From: Jaltomata sinuosa
Taxonomy: Eukaryota > Streptophyta > Magnoliopsida > Solanales > Solanaceae
Direction: 5' to 3'
Length of the DNA: 64,000 nucleotides
Assembly: GCA_003996215.1 (NCBI GenBank)
Contig: QJPP01000827.1
Location: 558,001 to 622,000, forward strand
How positions within the stretch are numbered: the stretch's first letter is position 1; each line of letters opens with the position of its first letter. Both the position numbers and the translations under genes were made by a program. Positions 35,070 through 47,646 of this stretch are shown one piece after another. Below the pieces are notes generated by a model that was given only the letters and a program-made list of their open reading frames with translations, made no database searches and was not told the origin of the DNA.

Positions 35070-37034
35070 TATCACAACCCAACTACCGGTCCATGCAGGC
35101 ACCTACTCTAAGAACCTAGATAGACGAACCCTCACAACTCGATCCAATAAGTAAATTGTGGTAAACTAAGTAAAATCATAATTAACTCCATCAATACATG
35201 AAAATTTTTACAATTAATATGGAAAATTCTCTTTTTAAATACAAACACCCTCCCTAGAATTTAGTCTAAGGCGGTAAAAGAGCTACAACAGGTCTGAAAC
35301 AAAAATGTACCTATGAAACATAACCGACCCTTCAACCAGACCAACTACATTTATGGTGCTACTTACAAGTGTCCGGACCTCTCAAGGGTCCCATTGGAAG
35401 TCCTCACTCATGATACTAATATCCAGCAATACACTTCAGACTCCATGTCTACCTTTTAACTCAAATCACATAGAACGGGTTCAACACTTATTTAATAATA
35501 AAGTTTAACAAAAAATATGACTAGACTATAAGTCTCCTCTTTAGCTTATCAACCACATGTAACCAATTAACAACCACTAACAAGCCAGTGACCATAAACA
35601 TATATCCTTTCCCCACAACCCAGACCCACCAAGGATCCCTAGGACACCACTATGTTTTTAATATGCATTTCCGATCTACACTAAGACAAATCTCACATTT
35701 AAATATAATCACCCAGCCTCTCATGGACCATATGGATAAATCACAAATTAAGAATACAACCTGGTCCACTCATGGAACCATCAAAAGAATACAGTCAATG
35801 CAAATAAGGCAAACCCATACTAGCCGTGGTACCCGAGCAAACCATTATGAATTTTGTACAAGGCGTGGTACCTAAACTAACCGATAGTCACACAAATCCA
35901 ATTAATCAACAAACAATGGATAAAAAAAGCATACTTGTATACCAACAAGCAACAACACAAGTTCATTTCACCATACTAATAACCAGATAAGTAGACATTC
36001 ATAATAACTTTCCCTAACCATGCAAACTCACACAATACTAAGATATAGTACATGAACACATATTGCATATTGTAAAATCAATAACCATCACCTACCTCAA
36101 CCCCGGGTACGTAGACTCAACACTGAATCCTGTCCGGAGACTAAATCCCCATTCACCCCCTTAGGACACATAACACATAGTTACATAAATTTCGAACTCC
36201 TCCTAATGCAAAAACAACATGGGGAAGACATCCCCTAACCTTGGTACTTCAATCATTCTTATTATTCTACATCCTTTATGTCAATAATTTCTGAAAACTC
36301 CCTTTTTACTACCCGTTTAACTACCCAAAGCATTTTCGGTTCCCTGAACTTTCTTGACACTCTAATCCATGGAGTCTAGGCTCACACATCACATAACAAT
36401 TATGACCAACCCGAGTTATGGAAACACATCATCCTAAACTTATAATTTTTCAATCCCAACCAATCCAAACACAATAATCCTCTAGAATCTGCGCCTGAAG
36501 GCCTAAGCATCATTTCTCCTTTTTGTCTATACAATAATATGAAATAAAAATAGGTCAATATCTACTCAAGGTGAAGAACCTAGCCTACCTGGATGCCAAG
36601 CAACTGCACAATGCATTTTCTAGCTCCATTAAGGCATTCCCTGATTGATGACAAGCCTGAAGTCTATGGTTTCACATCATTTTAGCTGGAATATCTCCTC
36701 CCCATGGCTCCCAAGCCATGAAGCAGTCTAGGAGGGTTTTTGAAGAAACTCTTGTATGGTATTTAACTGAGGAGGAGAAGTCTTTATTAATATTGCATAG
36801 CTGAGCTACTGTCTCCCGTCATTCCGCTAGAGCAGACGGCTGCCTGCTACAGCGGTAGTGCTATTGTGGAGAACTGTCCACTATATAGCAGAGTGATGTT
36901 AGCCCGAGTCAAATTCACTCAAAAATATGAAATTTTCTGCCACGTCACTCTATTTTAAATCAAAACATACTATAATCGTTCCTGAAATTCGTGACATTAT
37001 GATTTCTACAATAATGATGGATCCGATTGTTACA
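35070..37034 (-). mobile_element. Element F: 5' LTR, uninterrupted
   Basis: 1965 bp starting TATCACAACCC on the plus strand and ending ATTGTTACA. This is the intact partner of 20319-22162 plus 31288-31377, and gives the empty sites of E (at 35245) and B (near 36945). A cluster of GCTA..GC-type words is at about 36828-36900. After 37034 the sequence changes to element G. Confidence 0.9.
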
Positions 37035-37853
37035 TTATTCAACTATACTATTATTAACAAGGTGACAAAAATTAAGGCACTCATGAATTATTTGAAATTA
37101 AGCTTCGGCGTAGCCACAAGCGCGTTTGCAAGGCACGAATAGTGAAATAATAGATCGTGCAGGACTAACCCATTATTAATATTCAAAAAATTAATATGAT
37201 AAGTCATTCCTAGCAAGGGCACCATTAAGAGAAAAAAAGCCACAAATGAATATTTATACATGCCTCACAGTGTCTTAAATATTAACTATACCCTCAAGCT
37301 TAAACAAATAATTTCCCCCTATGCGGAAAATCCATACAAAGAGATGAAGTGCAAGAACTCCTTGGTAGATCTAATACTGACGATGACGTCTTCATGAATA
37401 AACATGGTAGTGGGTCCTTGGGGACCTAGGTTGTGATGGTAGAGGGATATATGTATGCTCTCGGTCTATATGAAATCCATCCACCAAAGGAATCGATGGG
37501 TCCCCTCGAATCTGAAGGGGAGTCAAAGGCTCCATAATTTTTCACTTGTCTGGGAGTGTCATCAGCTCATGATATGAAGGTGGTGGGGCTTCCCAGCTTG
37601 CTCTAGTTAGAGGATCTCTGTTGGCCATGTAAGAAAAGGGGCGCACTTTCATGGGTGATTCTTATGCCATCATAGCATCTTCATTTGGTGGGATTACTTA
37701 TTGGAAGTCAGATGGGGCCAAAACATACTGTGGTAGTTCATCCACCCACCAATAATCTGGTGGACGCCTAGTCCTTTAAGGTGATGCAGAGTTAGGAGAT
37801 GGTAAGTTGAGGTCAAAGTGTGGGATTTTTAGTATAGACTAAGGTACTTCCTT
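37035..37853 (-). other. Element G non-coding 3' region
   Basis: Collinear at 37040-37200 with the 3' non-coding parts of A and B. The rest (37200-37850) would be the ORF2 C-terminal and 3' flank. No conserved protein could be read. Confidence 0.5.
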
Positions 37854-39050
37854 TCAGAGTGCGCTAACACCCTGCTCCACTATGTCAACCCTAGCGCACA
37901 GTTTATAAAAGCTGGACCGTACTAGTTTTAAGGCTGACTTGATTGCAGATCGAATAATGCCTAGAATGTCCCTATCCAGCTTGTACAACTGCTCCTTGTT
38001 ATGGTGGGCAAGGTGGGAAAGTTGGAGTAAACCACTTAAAACTGGAGTGGCTTGGAGAATAGTTTGGGTGGAAGCCCGCACCCCAAGGGCAAGAGTGTGT
38101 GAAATATCTTTGGTGTTCTCCATACCTTATTTTTGGTCTTCTCCATACCTGCCGGTGCATTTGGATTTTGTGGAAGGCATCTCTTCTTATTGTGTGGTCT
38201 ATCTTTGTCCCGCTTTGTGTCCAAATAGACCATGCCCTTCGCTCAACAATTTTTTTTTCAATGATCGGAATAGAGGACATTATACCTGTAAACATAACTT
38301 ACATATGAGAATAGGAAAGGCCATAAAAGTGGAATCATGTCTAGTTCTTCTCTTGAATTGTTTTGTAATGATTTCCCCTTTGTTAATTTCGTAGCTAGAC
38401 ATGATATATGCAATAAGAGTGTCCACCTCTATAGTCACCTAAGTTGTGTGGTGAGTTAGAATGAGCCTCGTGCACAAAAATTCCAACCACATCCAAACCT
38501 CAAATTTAAGATCCTGACGAGAGATGTGTCCCTTTGAGACTGCCCAAAAAGTCCCCTTCGGCAATGACACTAGCCACCCAAGTATATTAGTCGCCTTTTA
38601 TAGCTATGCGTCGAGCATACCCTGATGCAGGTCTTGGTTCATCATCCTATTCTATAGAGTTAATGGCTTAAGGAGTAATGTCGACCTCTTTTCCACTCAC
38701 TAAAACTGATTGCAGGCATGGTAACTTGCTTGTTGGACCCTTGTGCTTTAGGATGTCTTACCTAGCCCGGTAAGAAGCATAAAAACCTCATACCAATTAA
38801 GGAAAATAAGGTCCGGAAGTGTCAACTAATTGCTCCTAGTCCCATATTCTGAATAGCTTGGCTATATTTGGGAAATCATGTTTCAAGGAGTCTAAAACAA
38901 ACCCTGCTTCCTCCAAGAAGTATCGCTTATCAAGAAACATAAGATAGTAGGCCTTTATCCCCTCAAGGCCAAATTGAATTTGTGACTCAGATAGTCTCTG
39001 ATTTTGCACAGGGACAACTGGATGTTCTAATTTTGAAGCTTGATTGTCAG
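37854..39050 (-). pseudogene. Element G ORF2: PF20167-like protein, broken
   Basis: Read on the minus strand from about 39050: SESQIQFGLEGIKAYYL, then DFPNIAKLFRIWD, then SGPYFP, then VLVSGKEVDITP, interrupted by several stops. These follow the order of A ORF2 (FGIKGMRALY, KGWQPFQ, VRGKKVSVTP), so it is the same protein family in a diverged copy. The best open frame, 38123-37854, is the C-terminal helical region with AHHNKEQLYKLDRDILGII, equivalent to HSHKKQLADLAAKLPGMI in A. The plus-strand frame 37939-38394 is an antisense shadow. Confidence 0.65.
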
Positions 39051-39189
39051 GATGTCATTTTGTATGGCGCCAATAAGAATTCATACTCCTGCAAGTAGTT
39101 GTTAGCACAAGGAACTATGCGTGAACTGCTATGTATAAAAGAAAAAGAAATTACTAAGCAAAGAGAAATAGAATGCATGGGAGAAGAAA

Positions 39190-39510
39190 AATGCACCAGG
39201 TGACTACTGGCATGTGCAAGTCACATGCGAGCCATATCTTGAGAAGTGCGCGCCACATGTGACTTCACCCATGCGAGTAGAAACCTAAACCAAAGGGGAT
39301 TCAAAGTGCAGAGGCATGTGCAATTTGCACTAGCCATTGTGTGCATCGCACATGCCATCACCCTTTAGAACAGTGCACTAGCAACTAAAAAAGCAATGTG
39401 CGATGCCTTGTGCATTTTGCATGTCCATATCTATGCATTGCATGCGAAACACACAAGGAAATAGTTAGAATTTTTCAATTCCTTTTTTCATGTGTGTTAT
39501 GTATGTGACT
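39190..39510. repeat. CpG word cluster of G, ORF2-proximal
   Basis: Words such as GTGCGATGC, CATGTGCGA and CGCACATG. More CA and TG steps are seen here than in A. Confidence 0.6.
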
Positions 39511-39605
39511 CACAGAGCAATGCCTGTGGAATACACGGGCAACCAAGCTACAAATACTAATTTTAATAGGGCCTAAGCATGAATGGACCTCAACCAAGTT
39601 ATCTG

Positions 39606-39962
39606 GGTACTCAGACTTCCCCAAAAAACATCCAACACAATCAAAACTCATAGATTAGCTTAACAATTTCTATTAAGAAGGACGTTACCCCATTAATCAT
39701 TAGGAACATCAAGCCTTCATGAAAAACACATAGGCACATTCAATCGCATAATAATTCACTCTTCTCAACCAAAGCGCTCGCCAAACAATTATATGCACTT
39801 GAAATAAAACACGGACATAGTGCTAACAATAATTTCAGTCCAAAAAACATGATTCAACAAAAACCTTGCTAAGATAATGATTTTCCCATAAGAATGATGT
39901 CACCCAATCTACCATAGGACCAAACCATGCATCAACTCAAGTGGGTTTCACAGACTTCACCT
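39606..39962 (-). other. Conserved non-coding segment of G with duplicated motifs
   Basis: ACTCAGACTTC near 39608 and CACAGACTTCACC near 39948; the block TTAAGAAGGACGTTACCCC near 39672 and ATAAGAATGATGTCACCC near 39890. Same mirrored order as in A and B. Confidence 0.6.
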
Positions 39963-40304
39963 AAAACATGAATTTTAGGGCTAAAATTTAACACAAGTTA
40001 CATGCATCAACTTAAAATCACAATCTACCAAGTTTTTCTCAAGCAAAATCAACAATACCACCTAAAATTGGAGTCCCAAAATTCAGATCTCACCTAAAAT
40101 TAACATGGAAGATTAAACTAACATGCTTCACAATAAGTGTTTCCAATATACTTAAAAACATAGATTTAATATTGGGAAACTTACTACAAGTAAAGATGAG
40201 GGAGGAAAAGGCAAAACTTCAAGATTTTTGCTGCCCAACAATGTTAACCCAACCGTTGCCAGAAAAAGGAGCGGCAGACGACATTGTAGTGGTGGTGAAG
40301 GTGT

Positions 40305-40445
40305 TTGGGTGAGAGGGAAGAAGATTTTGGGGAATGTTTGGGAGAATGGGAGAGTTTTGGGAGAGATTTATGGAAGTTTTGGAGAGTATAATAGAGAAAA
40401 AAGGTGGAGGGTGATACTTTATAGGGGGAAAAGAATAAGAAAGGT
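40305..40445 (-). promoter_or_regulatory. Possible internal promoter and leader for ORF2 in G
   Basis: On the minus strand CCTATAAAGT (40415-40424), a good TATA box, is followed by a C- and T-rich tract. The CpG cluster at 40500-40740 is 80-320 bases upstream. A and B have the same arrangement. Confidence 0.45.
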
Positions 40446-40499
40446 CGCAAGTCTATTTCCAGGTCAGGTCGGTCAATAAAAAAATTTGAAACTTACTTG

Positions 40500-40740
40500 A
40501 GTGCACCACGACGTGCGATGCGCACATGTCAATATATGCCTCGCATGTGACATTGAAAGACCAAAATTTTGCCCAGCCTTCTGGTTCAACATGCGATGGA
40601 GGTGCGACGTGTAGAACAGAAGGTGCGATTTGCACCTTCGATCATATGTCATCTCCACTATTCATTTTCTTCCCAGTTCACTGGTCTGTGTGTGTGGAGC
40701 CACATGCGGCTGCACAATGGGATGTGCGTGTCGCATCGCT
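40500..40740. repeat. CpG word cluster of G, gag-proximal
   Basis: Includes ACGTGCGATGCGCAC, ATGCGATGGAGGTGCGACG and GTGTCGCAT. Overlapping frames on both strands (40453-40635, 40526-40777, 40569-40805) come from these words. Confidence 0.7.
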
Positions 40741-40949
40741 CTTTGCACTTGCTCTCTGGTCTTTTTCTTCCAGTTAGTTATTTTTCTAGCTCCGTGCATT
40801 CCTAAAGCTCACCAAAAACAACAAAAAGGGTAAAAGAAATCAATTAAAAACACTTAGGTTGCCTCCCAAGAAGTGCTTGAGTTTACATCACAACTCGATA
40901 ATAGTACCTTAATCTCTTAATCATTATTTAGGAGCACGCCAATCCAATT

Positions 40950-41950
40950 GGCGTGGCCCCATCCCAAGCAACGAAAGTAATCCTTCAACATCTTGATTGT
41001 ATTCTCTTGTTACCAACATGGCAACACCATAGATTTAGGTACCTCTTTCATCTCAAACTCACCATGGGCTTCAACCAACTTTCCCTCGGTAGCGATCACA
41101 GATACAACTCTAAACTCGTCTGGTGGTTTAGTAGGTTGATATATATTAAATGTAACTTTCTCGCTCCCCATGAGGAACTTGAGCTCTCTGAGTTCAACAT
41201 CAACAAGATCTCTCCCGATTACCAACAATGGTTGCCCTAATATAATGGGAACCTCAAGACACATTGTAACCTAATACCATAAAGTCGGCCAGCAAGATGA
41301 ACTTGTCTACCTTTACCAACACATCGAACAAAATCCCCATCGAGCGTTTAATTGAGCGATAAGTCATTAGCAATCTCATTGGTGTAGGCTTAGGAGTACC
41401 TAAGCCTAATTTTCTAAAAATCACAAGGGGCCTAAAGTTGATACTTGCCCCGAGAGCACATAAGGCCTTTCAAAATAAAAACACTCTAATAGTACACGGG
41501 ATGGTGAAGGCTCCTGGATCTTCTCATTTGGGGGCAATGTTGCTTTTTATCATCGTACTACAAATGTGGGACACTTCCACCATCCCCATTTCAATTACTC
41601 ACTTCTTTTTAAACAGCTCCTTCATAAACTTGGCATACCCCGCCATGTGCATAAAAACATCAACCAAAGAAATATTGATGGCTAGTTTGCTGAACATGTT
41701 GACAAACTTTTTGAATTGAGCATTTTCCTTTTTCTTGGTTAACCTCAGAGGATATGGAGGGGGACCTTTTTAAAATGGCTTTGGCACACTTGGAGCATCT
41801 TCCTCAACATCAATAGCAATTTGAGAAGAAGACTTGGTCTCATGCTTCTCTTCATTTGGGTCTTCATCATTTTCAAACACATTGGGTGCACTAAGCTTCA
41901 CCCCAATATTCAAACTCTCATCAACTTTGTTTTCCATCACGACATCCTAT
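40950..41950 (-). pseudogene. Element G retropepsin-like aspartic protease, active site lost
   Basis: Read on the minus strand downstream of gag: NISLVDVFMHMAGYAKFMKE, then PGAFTIPC, then KALCALGASINFRPLVIFRK, then VLVKVDKFILLADF, then EVPIILGQPLLVIGRDLVD (41264-41010). This is the order of the protease region of Athila/Tat elements. Family members have CDLGAS at the active site; here the position is CALGAS (about 41442-41459), so the catalytic aspartate is missing. Several stops break the frame. After the protease the sequence goes straight to the tract shared with A and B (about 40857), with no reverse transcriptase. The plus-strand frame 41438-41719 is an antisense shadow. Confidence 0.75.
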
Positions 41951-43439
41951 TCTAACTTATCCTCATGCTCCATAACAACCTCAATATTTGGATTCCTTAC
42001 CCCACTAAGCATCCTACCAGTTTGAGTGACTATTTCCATCACATGGCCATAATTTTTCTGGTTCGCAAGTGTGTCACTTGGTAGGGTGTCTTTCAAACGA
42101 GGATTTATTAGAGAAGAGAGGTGGTTCATTTGGGCCTCAAAGTTCTTAATTGATGCCAAATGTGAACTCACCATTTGGTGAAGAGTGGACACCTCGCTTT
42201 TTAATTCTTTCACCCTACTAACCGTTGATTAAACTCATTTCAGGACTTGAGACAATATGTCTTCAATCTTAGAATGTCCGAAGTTACTCACCATTGGTTA
42301 ATAGGGAGACACATCGTCCTTTGGTAGAGGAATATAAGGGTTAGTACCGCAGTTACTTTAACAATCACCGTCTCTCTCACGTTCATGCCATAGACCTTTA
42401 TGGTCTTTACCCGACTTCCTATCTCTCCATTGATTTCCCTTGACCTGGTTCTAACCTTGGTTCTTATCTATCAGACACCAAGGACCTTGTATACTACCTT
42501 GATAGCTGGTTTGAGAGCCCACCGCCAAGAAGCAAGCCTCCTCATCCATAGGGGAGTACACATCATTATCATAAGCTCTATAACCATATGTATCCACTGC
42601 ATTCACACTCTTTGTTCCACTTCCCATCATGTGTTTAGCCAATAGGTCAATCTGCATCAACATTTTAGCCATTGTCTCATCTCTTTTTTCTTCTTTTTGC
42701 CTTATTTCACTACTCATTATAGAAGAAGAAACACCCGAAGAGACATCGGCTTTTCTAGTGGGCAATGCCCTATTGGTTTTTTCATCCTCTCTAGGAGAGC
42801 TGCAGCAAGGCCATAGTTCTGGTCCATAAATGTTCTTCCTACAACGTTATTTTCCATTAATTTGTTCATCGAGTCTAAGGCTCGATAGAAGATTTGAAGT
42901 AGGACATTGTCAAGCAACCTATGATTCGAACACTATAAAAGCTTTTTCTTGAACCTTATCCATGCTTCATGTAATGGCTCATCCAGTAGTTGGCAGAAAT
43001 TTGTAATATAATCCCTTAACTGCATCATCCGAGAGGGAGGGAAGAATCACATAAAAAATTCCTGAACTAGGCTATTCCATGTTGTAATAGAGCCCTCGGG
43101 GAGCTCCTCAAGCCAAGTCATCACTTCCCTCGTAAGGGAGAATGGAAATAACCAAAGTCAGATTCACTCTTGGGAAATATTGTTGATGTTGAAGGGCTGA
43201 CAAATTTCAATAAAGTTTCTAATATGTCAGTTGGAATCCTCAAGAGCTAGCTCTCTAAAGAGTCCCTTCATCTGAATAAGATAAAGCATTGTGCTCGTCA
43301 TATGGAACACAGTGTTTCCAACAATGGAGGGTAGGCTGATTGCGCCTATATAACCTTGGATTCTGAGTTCATTGTCCATATAAATATATCCGTCGACACT
43401 CTCTTGGTCGCTCGCTTGAATCATGGGCAACCTATCCAC
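41947..43439 (-). pseudogene. gag: Element G gag, frameshifted remnant
   Basis: Minus-strand pieces in order: 43439-43227 (start MDRLPMIQASDQESV, then GNTVFHMTSTMLYLIQMKGLF), a decayed middle, 42917-42717 (LLQIFYRALDSMNKLMENN), 42765-42451 (EEKRDETMAKMLMQIDLLAKHM, MGSGTKSVNAVD) and 42213-41947 (coiled-coil-like VSTLHQMVSSHLASIKNFE). All have clear partners in A and B gag, so the lineage is the same. The C-terminal piece runs toward the protease. Confidence 0.8.
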
Positions 43440-43527
43440 ACATCACAAACAAGAACAAAAGCCAGAGAGAATAAACACTTAACAAAGTGAACTTAAATGA
43501 CAGTCAAATAGAAAATCAAGGACCATT

Positions 43528-43544
43528 CCCCGGTAACAACTCTA
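43528..43544 (-). other. Primer binding site of element G (decayed tRNA-Asp type)
   Basis: CCCCGGTAACAACTCTA on the plus strand against CCCCGGCAACGGCGCCA; five differences, mostly C-to-T or G-to-A. Confidence 0.6.
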
Positions 43545-43548
43545 TTTT

Positions 43549-44937
43549 TGATGATGTTCAAAGTCACTCTCCCATAGGAGGTGGTAATGATTGTCGTACA
43601 AAATAATAAATATACTTAACTTGGATGTCAAAGTTGTATCCACAGAGAGTGGAGTGATGATTCACTAAGAAATATCAAATAGTAATCACTAAGGTGATTC
43701 AATGTTCAAACAATCAAAAGTAAAAGTTGGGGGGAAAGGATTAGGAAATAACATATCAATTTCAATACAATATTAATATAAACACGACTTGTTTATCAAT
43801 GAGAAGGAAGCCTAGGGGTATGCTTCTGATGGAATTCTACAATGGGTTAGAGGATTGATTAATCATGCAGATTCTTGATTAAAGGTATGGGTAGCATTGG
43901 TTTGAGCTATATTTGATAGTATTTCAACCTTTCAAACATATATACCATGGTATCTATTCAAGCACCATAGCTTTACCTTAAACCAACCAATTTAGTGCTT
44001 GGTGAATCTTACTATTACTAGCTTAGATTCTTAAATGAGAATTTCATTCGATCAAGTTATTTCTAGCCTCAATCTATGGTGGAAATCCCAAATTCCCACT
44101 ATTGAATTTCTATCCAAATTATGAACTCCTCTTTCAAGCAAGAACACAATTAAGTAAACTCAATCAATGTTTGCAACCATCAATTTTATAATTAAATCAT
44201 GACGAATTTTATAGAACAATACTAATTCATCAATAATAAGCATAATTAATCAATACCCACACCCAAATTCAAATACCCATTATTTGTATAACCTAGACAA
44301 TGAAATTAACTGCTCACATTAAGAAAATAAGAAGATATAGCAAATAGGTTATATATAATTCCATTCATAATCAAAGCTAAACTCCAAATCCAAGCTCAAA
44401 TCCTTACAAAAATGGTGATTCTAATTGGAGAAGATAAACGGAGAAGAGTGTACTCTTAATTACTTCCTTGGGGAAAGTAAAACCAAAATTGTCTATCAGG
44501 TACACACCCCAAAATGGGTTTTAGAAGCTTTCTAATACGTCACAACGCTTTGGACAAAATGCATTTCGGGGCTGGTGCGATGCAATATGCGATATGACGT
44601 GCGATCACACCTTCAATTGTATGTCTCACATCTACTCCTTTTCTATCTACAGAGGTCTGGTGCTTATGTGGTGAGGTGCGAAAGAGGGTGCAGCTCGTGC
44701 CGCATTGTGAATCTCGCATGTGGCTCGCACCCTTTGGCAGTTTCTTCCTCTTTCTTCATCACCTTCACACTTTAACTCTTTTTAAGCTCTTTGGGTTAAA
44801 TTCCTTTGTTTTCTACTCTTGACCAAGAGAACCTATATTTTAATCAATAAAGGCAATAAGTACCTCTAATTCTCATCAAAACATGGAAATAATTCATGAA
44901 TAAAGGCTTAATAAGTTGGTAGATTACCAACTTATCA
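43549..44937 (-). repeat. Element G 5' LTR
   Basis: 1389 bp from TGATGATG to TTATCA. It shares the plan of the A and B LTRs (GTGGTAATGATTGTCG start, CpG words at about 44570-44720, closing GGTAGATTACCAACTTATCA) but is clearly diverged. Confidence 0.87.
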
Positions 44938-46040
44938 ATCCCCAACTATGAAAATTCCTATTAATTTAGTTTATTTACATCAATATATGATTTCTAATCT
45001 TAAATACATGATCTCGCATGAATTTCTACAAGTATTTATTAAACCCATGAATGGAAAATGAATTTAGCATAATTTGACCTTATTGCATGTTTTCAAGCAA
45101 AATTGGCATATTTAGATAACATGACCTGAAGTAATTATGAAATTACCATGTCTAATTCCTCAAATTATGAATTTTAGTACAAAACATGTTTTGGACTAGT
45201 GCTAAGCTATACCTTCAAGCATTATGTTTTCATGAGTAGTATGGCATCTAGACATGTTAACATGAATTACGAACAGTTTGACCTCTAGATATGTCACATG
45301 ATATGTATGAGCTATATGTATGTTTCGGGAGTAGTATCTAGCACCGAGCTGATGAGGGTTCTAGATAACCCAAATCTAGAACTACGGCACCACTGTAGAT
45401 TTGCCCCTTTTGGTGCACTTCAGGATCCTAATGTATATGGTTCTATCTTTGGCCAGTTAGAACAACCTTTTTTAGTGTGAGTGTATGACATTGGACTCCA
45501 TGATGCTCACATGGTTTATGTTATTTATGAGAAACATCCCCAAAAATGGTTCTTAAATATTTGAATGTATATGAATCCTAGTTTTAAAAGTTCAGATTTA
45601 CCACTTATGATTTTTGCTTATGAATATGTTTTCAGCTTATGATATTTCTCTGAGTCATTACATTACATCTTTTACTATTATTTCATGATATTGGTCTTAA
45701 GTATGTTTTACTATGATTCATGCATATCTCACATACTCAGTACATTCCATAGTATTGATCGCATACTTCTTGTGTTACATCTTATCATAATGTAGATTCA
45801 GGCTCGCTCCCAGACTCTTGGCTAGACCTAGCAAGATTTCTAATCAGAGTTGGTGAGTCCTCAACATTCGAGGGACTTTTTATGAGTTTTGTCTAGTCTT
45901 ATGTCTTTATTTCAAGTACTTAGAATTAGCTGGGGATCTTGTCCAATAAACTCATCTTATTAGTTTATAGAGGCTTTTCAGACATAGTTTAGACAGTGTA
46001 TCCAAATTTCTCTATTTAGACTTCATGTAATCTATTTGAG
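44938..46040 (+). mobile_element. Element H: 5' LTR, middle part
   Basis: This matches 48447-49554 of the H 3' LTR. It is truncated left by G, and cut right at about 46040 by a deletion that removed the LTR end, primer site, gag, protease and most of the polymerase. Frames at 45298-45480 and its twin 48797-48985 are LTR sequence in common, without recognisable domain. Confidence 0.87.
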
Positions 46041-47499
46041 AATGGGTCAGAATCTTCTTTGGTAGTTGAGTTAAAGGATAAACAAGAGAGTGACCCTATT
46101 TTGCATCAGTTGCAGGGTGTAGTCCATCAATAAAGGGTAGAGGTTTTCTCCCAAGGAGGAGATGGTGTGCTTCACTATGAGGGTCGGTTATATGTTCCAA
46201 ATATGGATGATTTAAGGAATATGGCTTTAACAAAGGCATACAGCTCTAGATATTCTATTTATCCAAGTGCCACAAAGAAGTATCGTGACCTATGAGAAGT
46301 CTATTGGTGGAATGGCATGAAGAGAGACATTGCATATTTTATGGGTAAGTGTCCCAACTACTAGCAAGTAAAGTTAGAACATCAGAGACCATTAGGTATG
46401 ACTCAGGATATTGATATTCCTACTTGGTAGTGGGAAGTTATCAATATGGACTTCATTACAGGCTTACCACGTACGCATCAAAAACATGATTCCATTTGGG
46501 TGATAGTAGATAGGATGATTAAGTCAGCCCATTTCTTGGTTGTTAAGACTATTGATTCAGCAGAGGATTATTCTCGACTCTATATTCGTGTGTTAGTTAG
46601 ATTTCATGGGGTTCCCTTGTCTATCATCTCAGATAGGGGTACTCAGTTTACATCCCAATTTTAGAAGTCATTTAAGAAAGGTCTTGGTACTCAGGTGATT
46701 CTCAACATAGCTTTTCATCCACAGATAGATGGTAAGGTGGAGCCTACTATCCAGACCTTAAAGGACATGTTAAGGGATTGTATGATTGACTTCAAGGGTA
46801 ATTGGGATAATCAATTACCTCTTATAGAGTTTCCCTACAATAACAGTTTTATTCGACCATTCAAATGGCTCCCTATGAGGCACTTTATTGGCGGAGGTTT
46901 AGATCACCTATTAGTTGGTTTGAGGTAAGTAAACCAGCATTGATAGGTCCAGATTCAGTCCATGATACTATGGAAAAGGTTCAGCTTATTAGGGAGAGGT
47001 GGAAAACTACTCAAAGTCAACAGAGATCCTATACAGATGTGAGGAGAAGAGTTTAGAGTTTAAAGTTGACGATTGGGTATTTTTGAAAGTTTCACCTATG
47101 AAGGGGGTGATGAGGTTTGGTAAGAATGGGAAACTTATTCCTCAATATGTAGGCCCCTATAGGATTTTGAAGAGAGTTGGTAAGTTGGCTTATGAGAGAG
47201 AGTTTCCATCAGAGTTGGTAGCAGTTCCCCCAGTCTTTCATGTGTACCTAATGAAGAAATGTGTTGGTGATCCAGTTTCAGTTGTGACATTAAAGTGTGG
47301 GTGTGAGGATAGTCTCATTTATAAATAGGTCCCAGTTAAAATTCTTGATCGTCAGGTTCACAAGTTGAGTAATAAGAAAGTTGCTTTAGTAAAGGTCCTT
47401 TGATGGAACCAGTTTGTCGAGAGAGCTACTTGGGAAGCAGAAGTAGCTATGTTGGCCAAGTACGCTCACCTCTTTTCTTTTGATCCAACTCCAGCTTGA
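46041..47499 (+). pseudogene. pol: Element H pol: integrase and chromodomain-like tail, broken
   Basis: C-terminal polymerase of a chromovirus-type Ty3/gypsy element. It begins in the region before the integrase zinc finger (LKDKQESDPIL). The finger is damaged: both histidine positions read tyrosine (AYSSRYSIYP) and the last cysteine is lost (KCPNY then stop). The integrase core keeps its acidic triad: MDF (46449), SDRG (46632) and the glutamate at 46740. A stop follows TQFTSQF (46665). Frame changes near 46855 and 47050 lead to the C-terminal domain with VDDWVFLKVSPMKGVMRFG, YVGPYRILKRVG and VFHVYLMKK. A stop at 47326 and a TGA at 47401 interrupt a chromodomain-like end (VKILDRQVHKLSNKKVALVK, ATWEAEVAM). 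The end is at 47497-47499. Confidence 0.88.
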
Positions 47500-47646
47500 G
47501 GTAATAGTTCCTCTTTAGTATTTTTAGTTTCCTCATTAGGGTTCCTCTTAGTTTCATGTTCTATGGGTTATTTTATGTTCCAAGTATGCATGCAAGTTTC
47601 ATGAATCCATCTCTGCTTATTTAGTTTTCATTTGAGGATGAATGAT

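Larger units (their letters stand above)
37035..44937 (-). mobile_element. Element G: Athila/Tat-like LTR retrotransposon, right part
   Basis: A minus-strand element related to A and B, cut on the left by F. It resumes at a point equivalent to A 12310 and B 25360 (compare the tracts near 37090-37170 with 12360-12450). It carries ORF2, the conserved non-coding segment, the possible internal promoter, gag with protease, a decayed primer site and the 5' LTR. Its 3' LTR would be left of the window. The right flank is the H LTR, with ATCCC (44938-44942) as probable target duplication. Confidence 0.87.

Noticed and set aside
41438..41719. 93-residue plus-strand frame in G
   Set aside because: Exact antisense of the protease region, which is recognisable on the minus strand.
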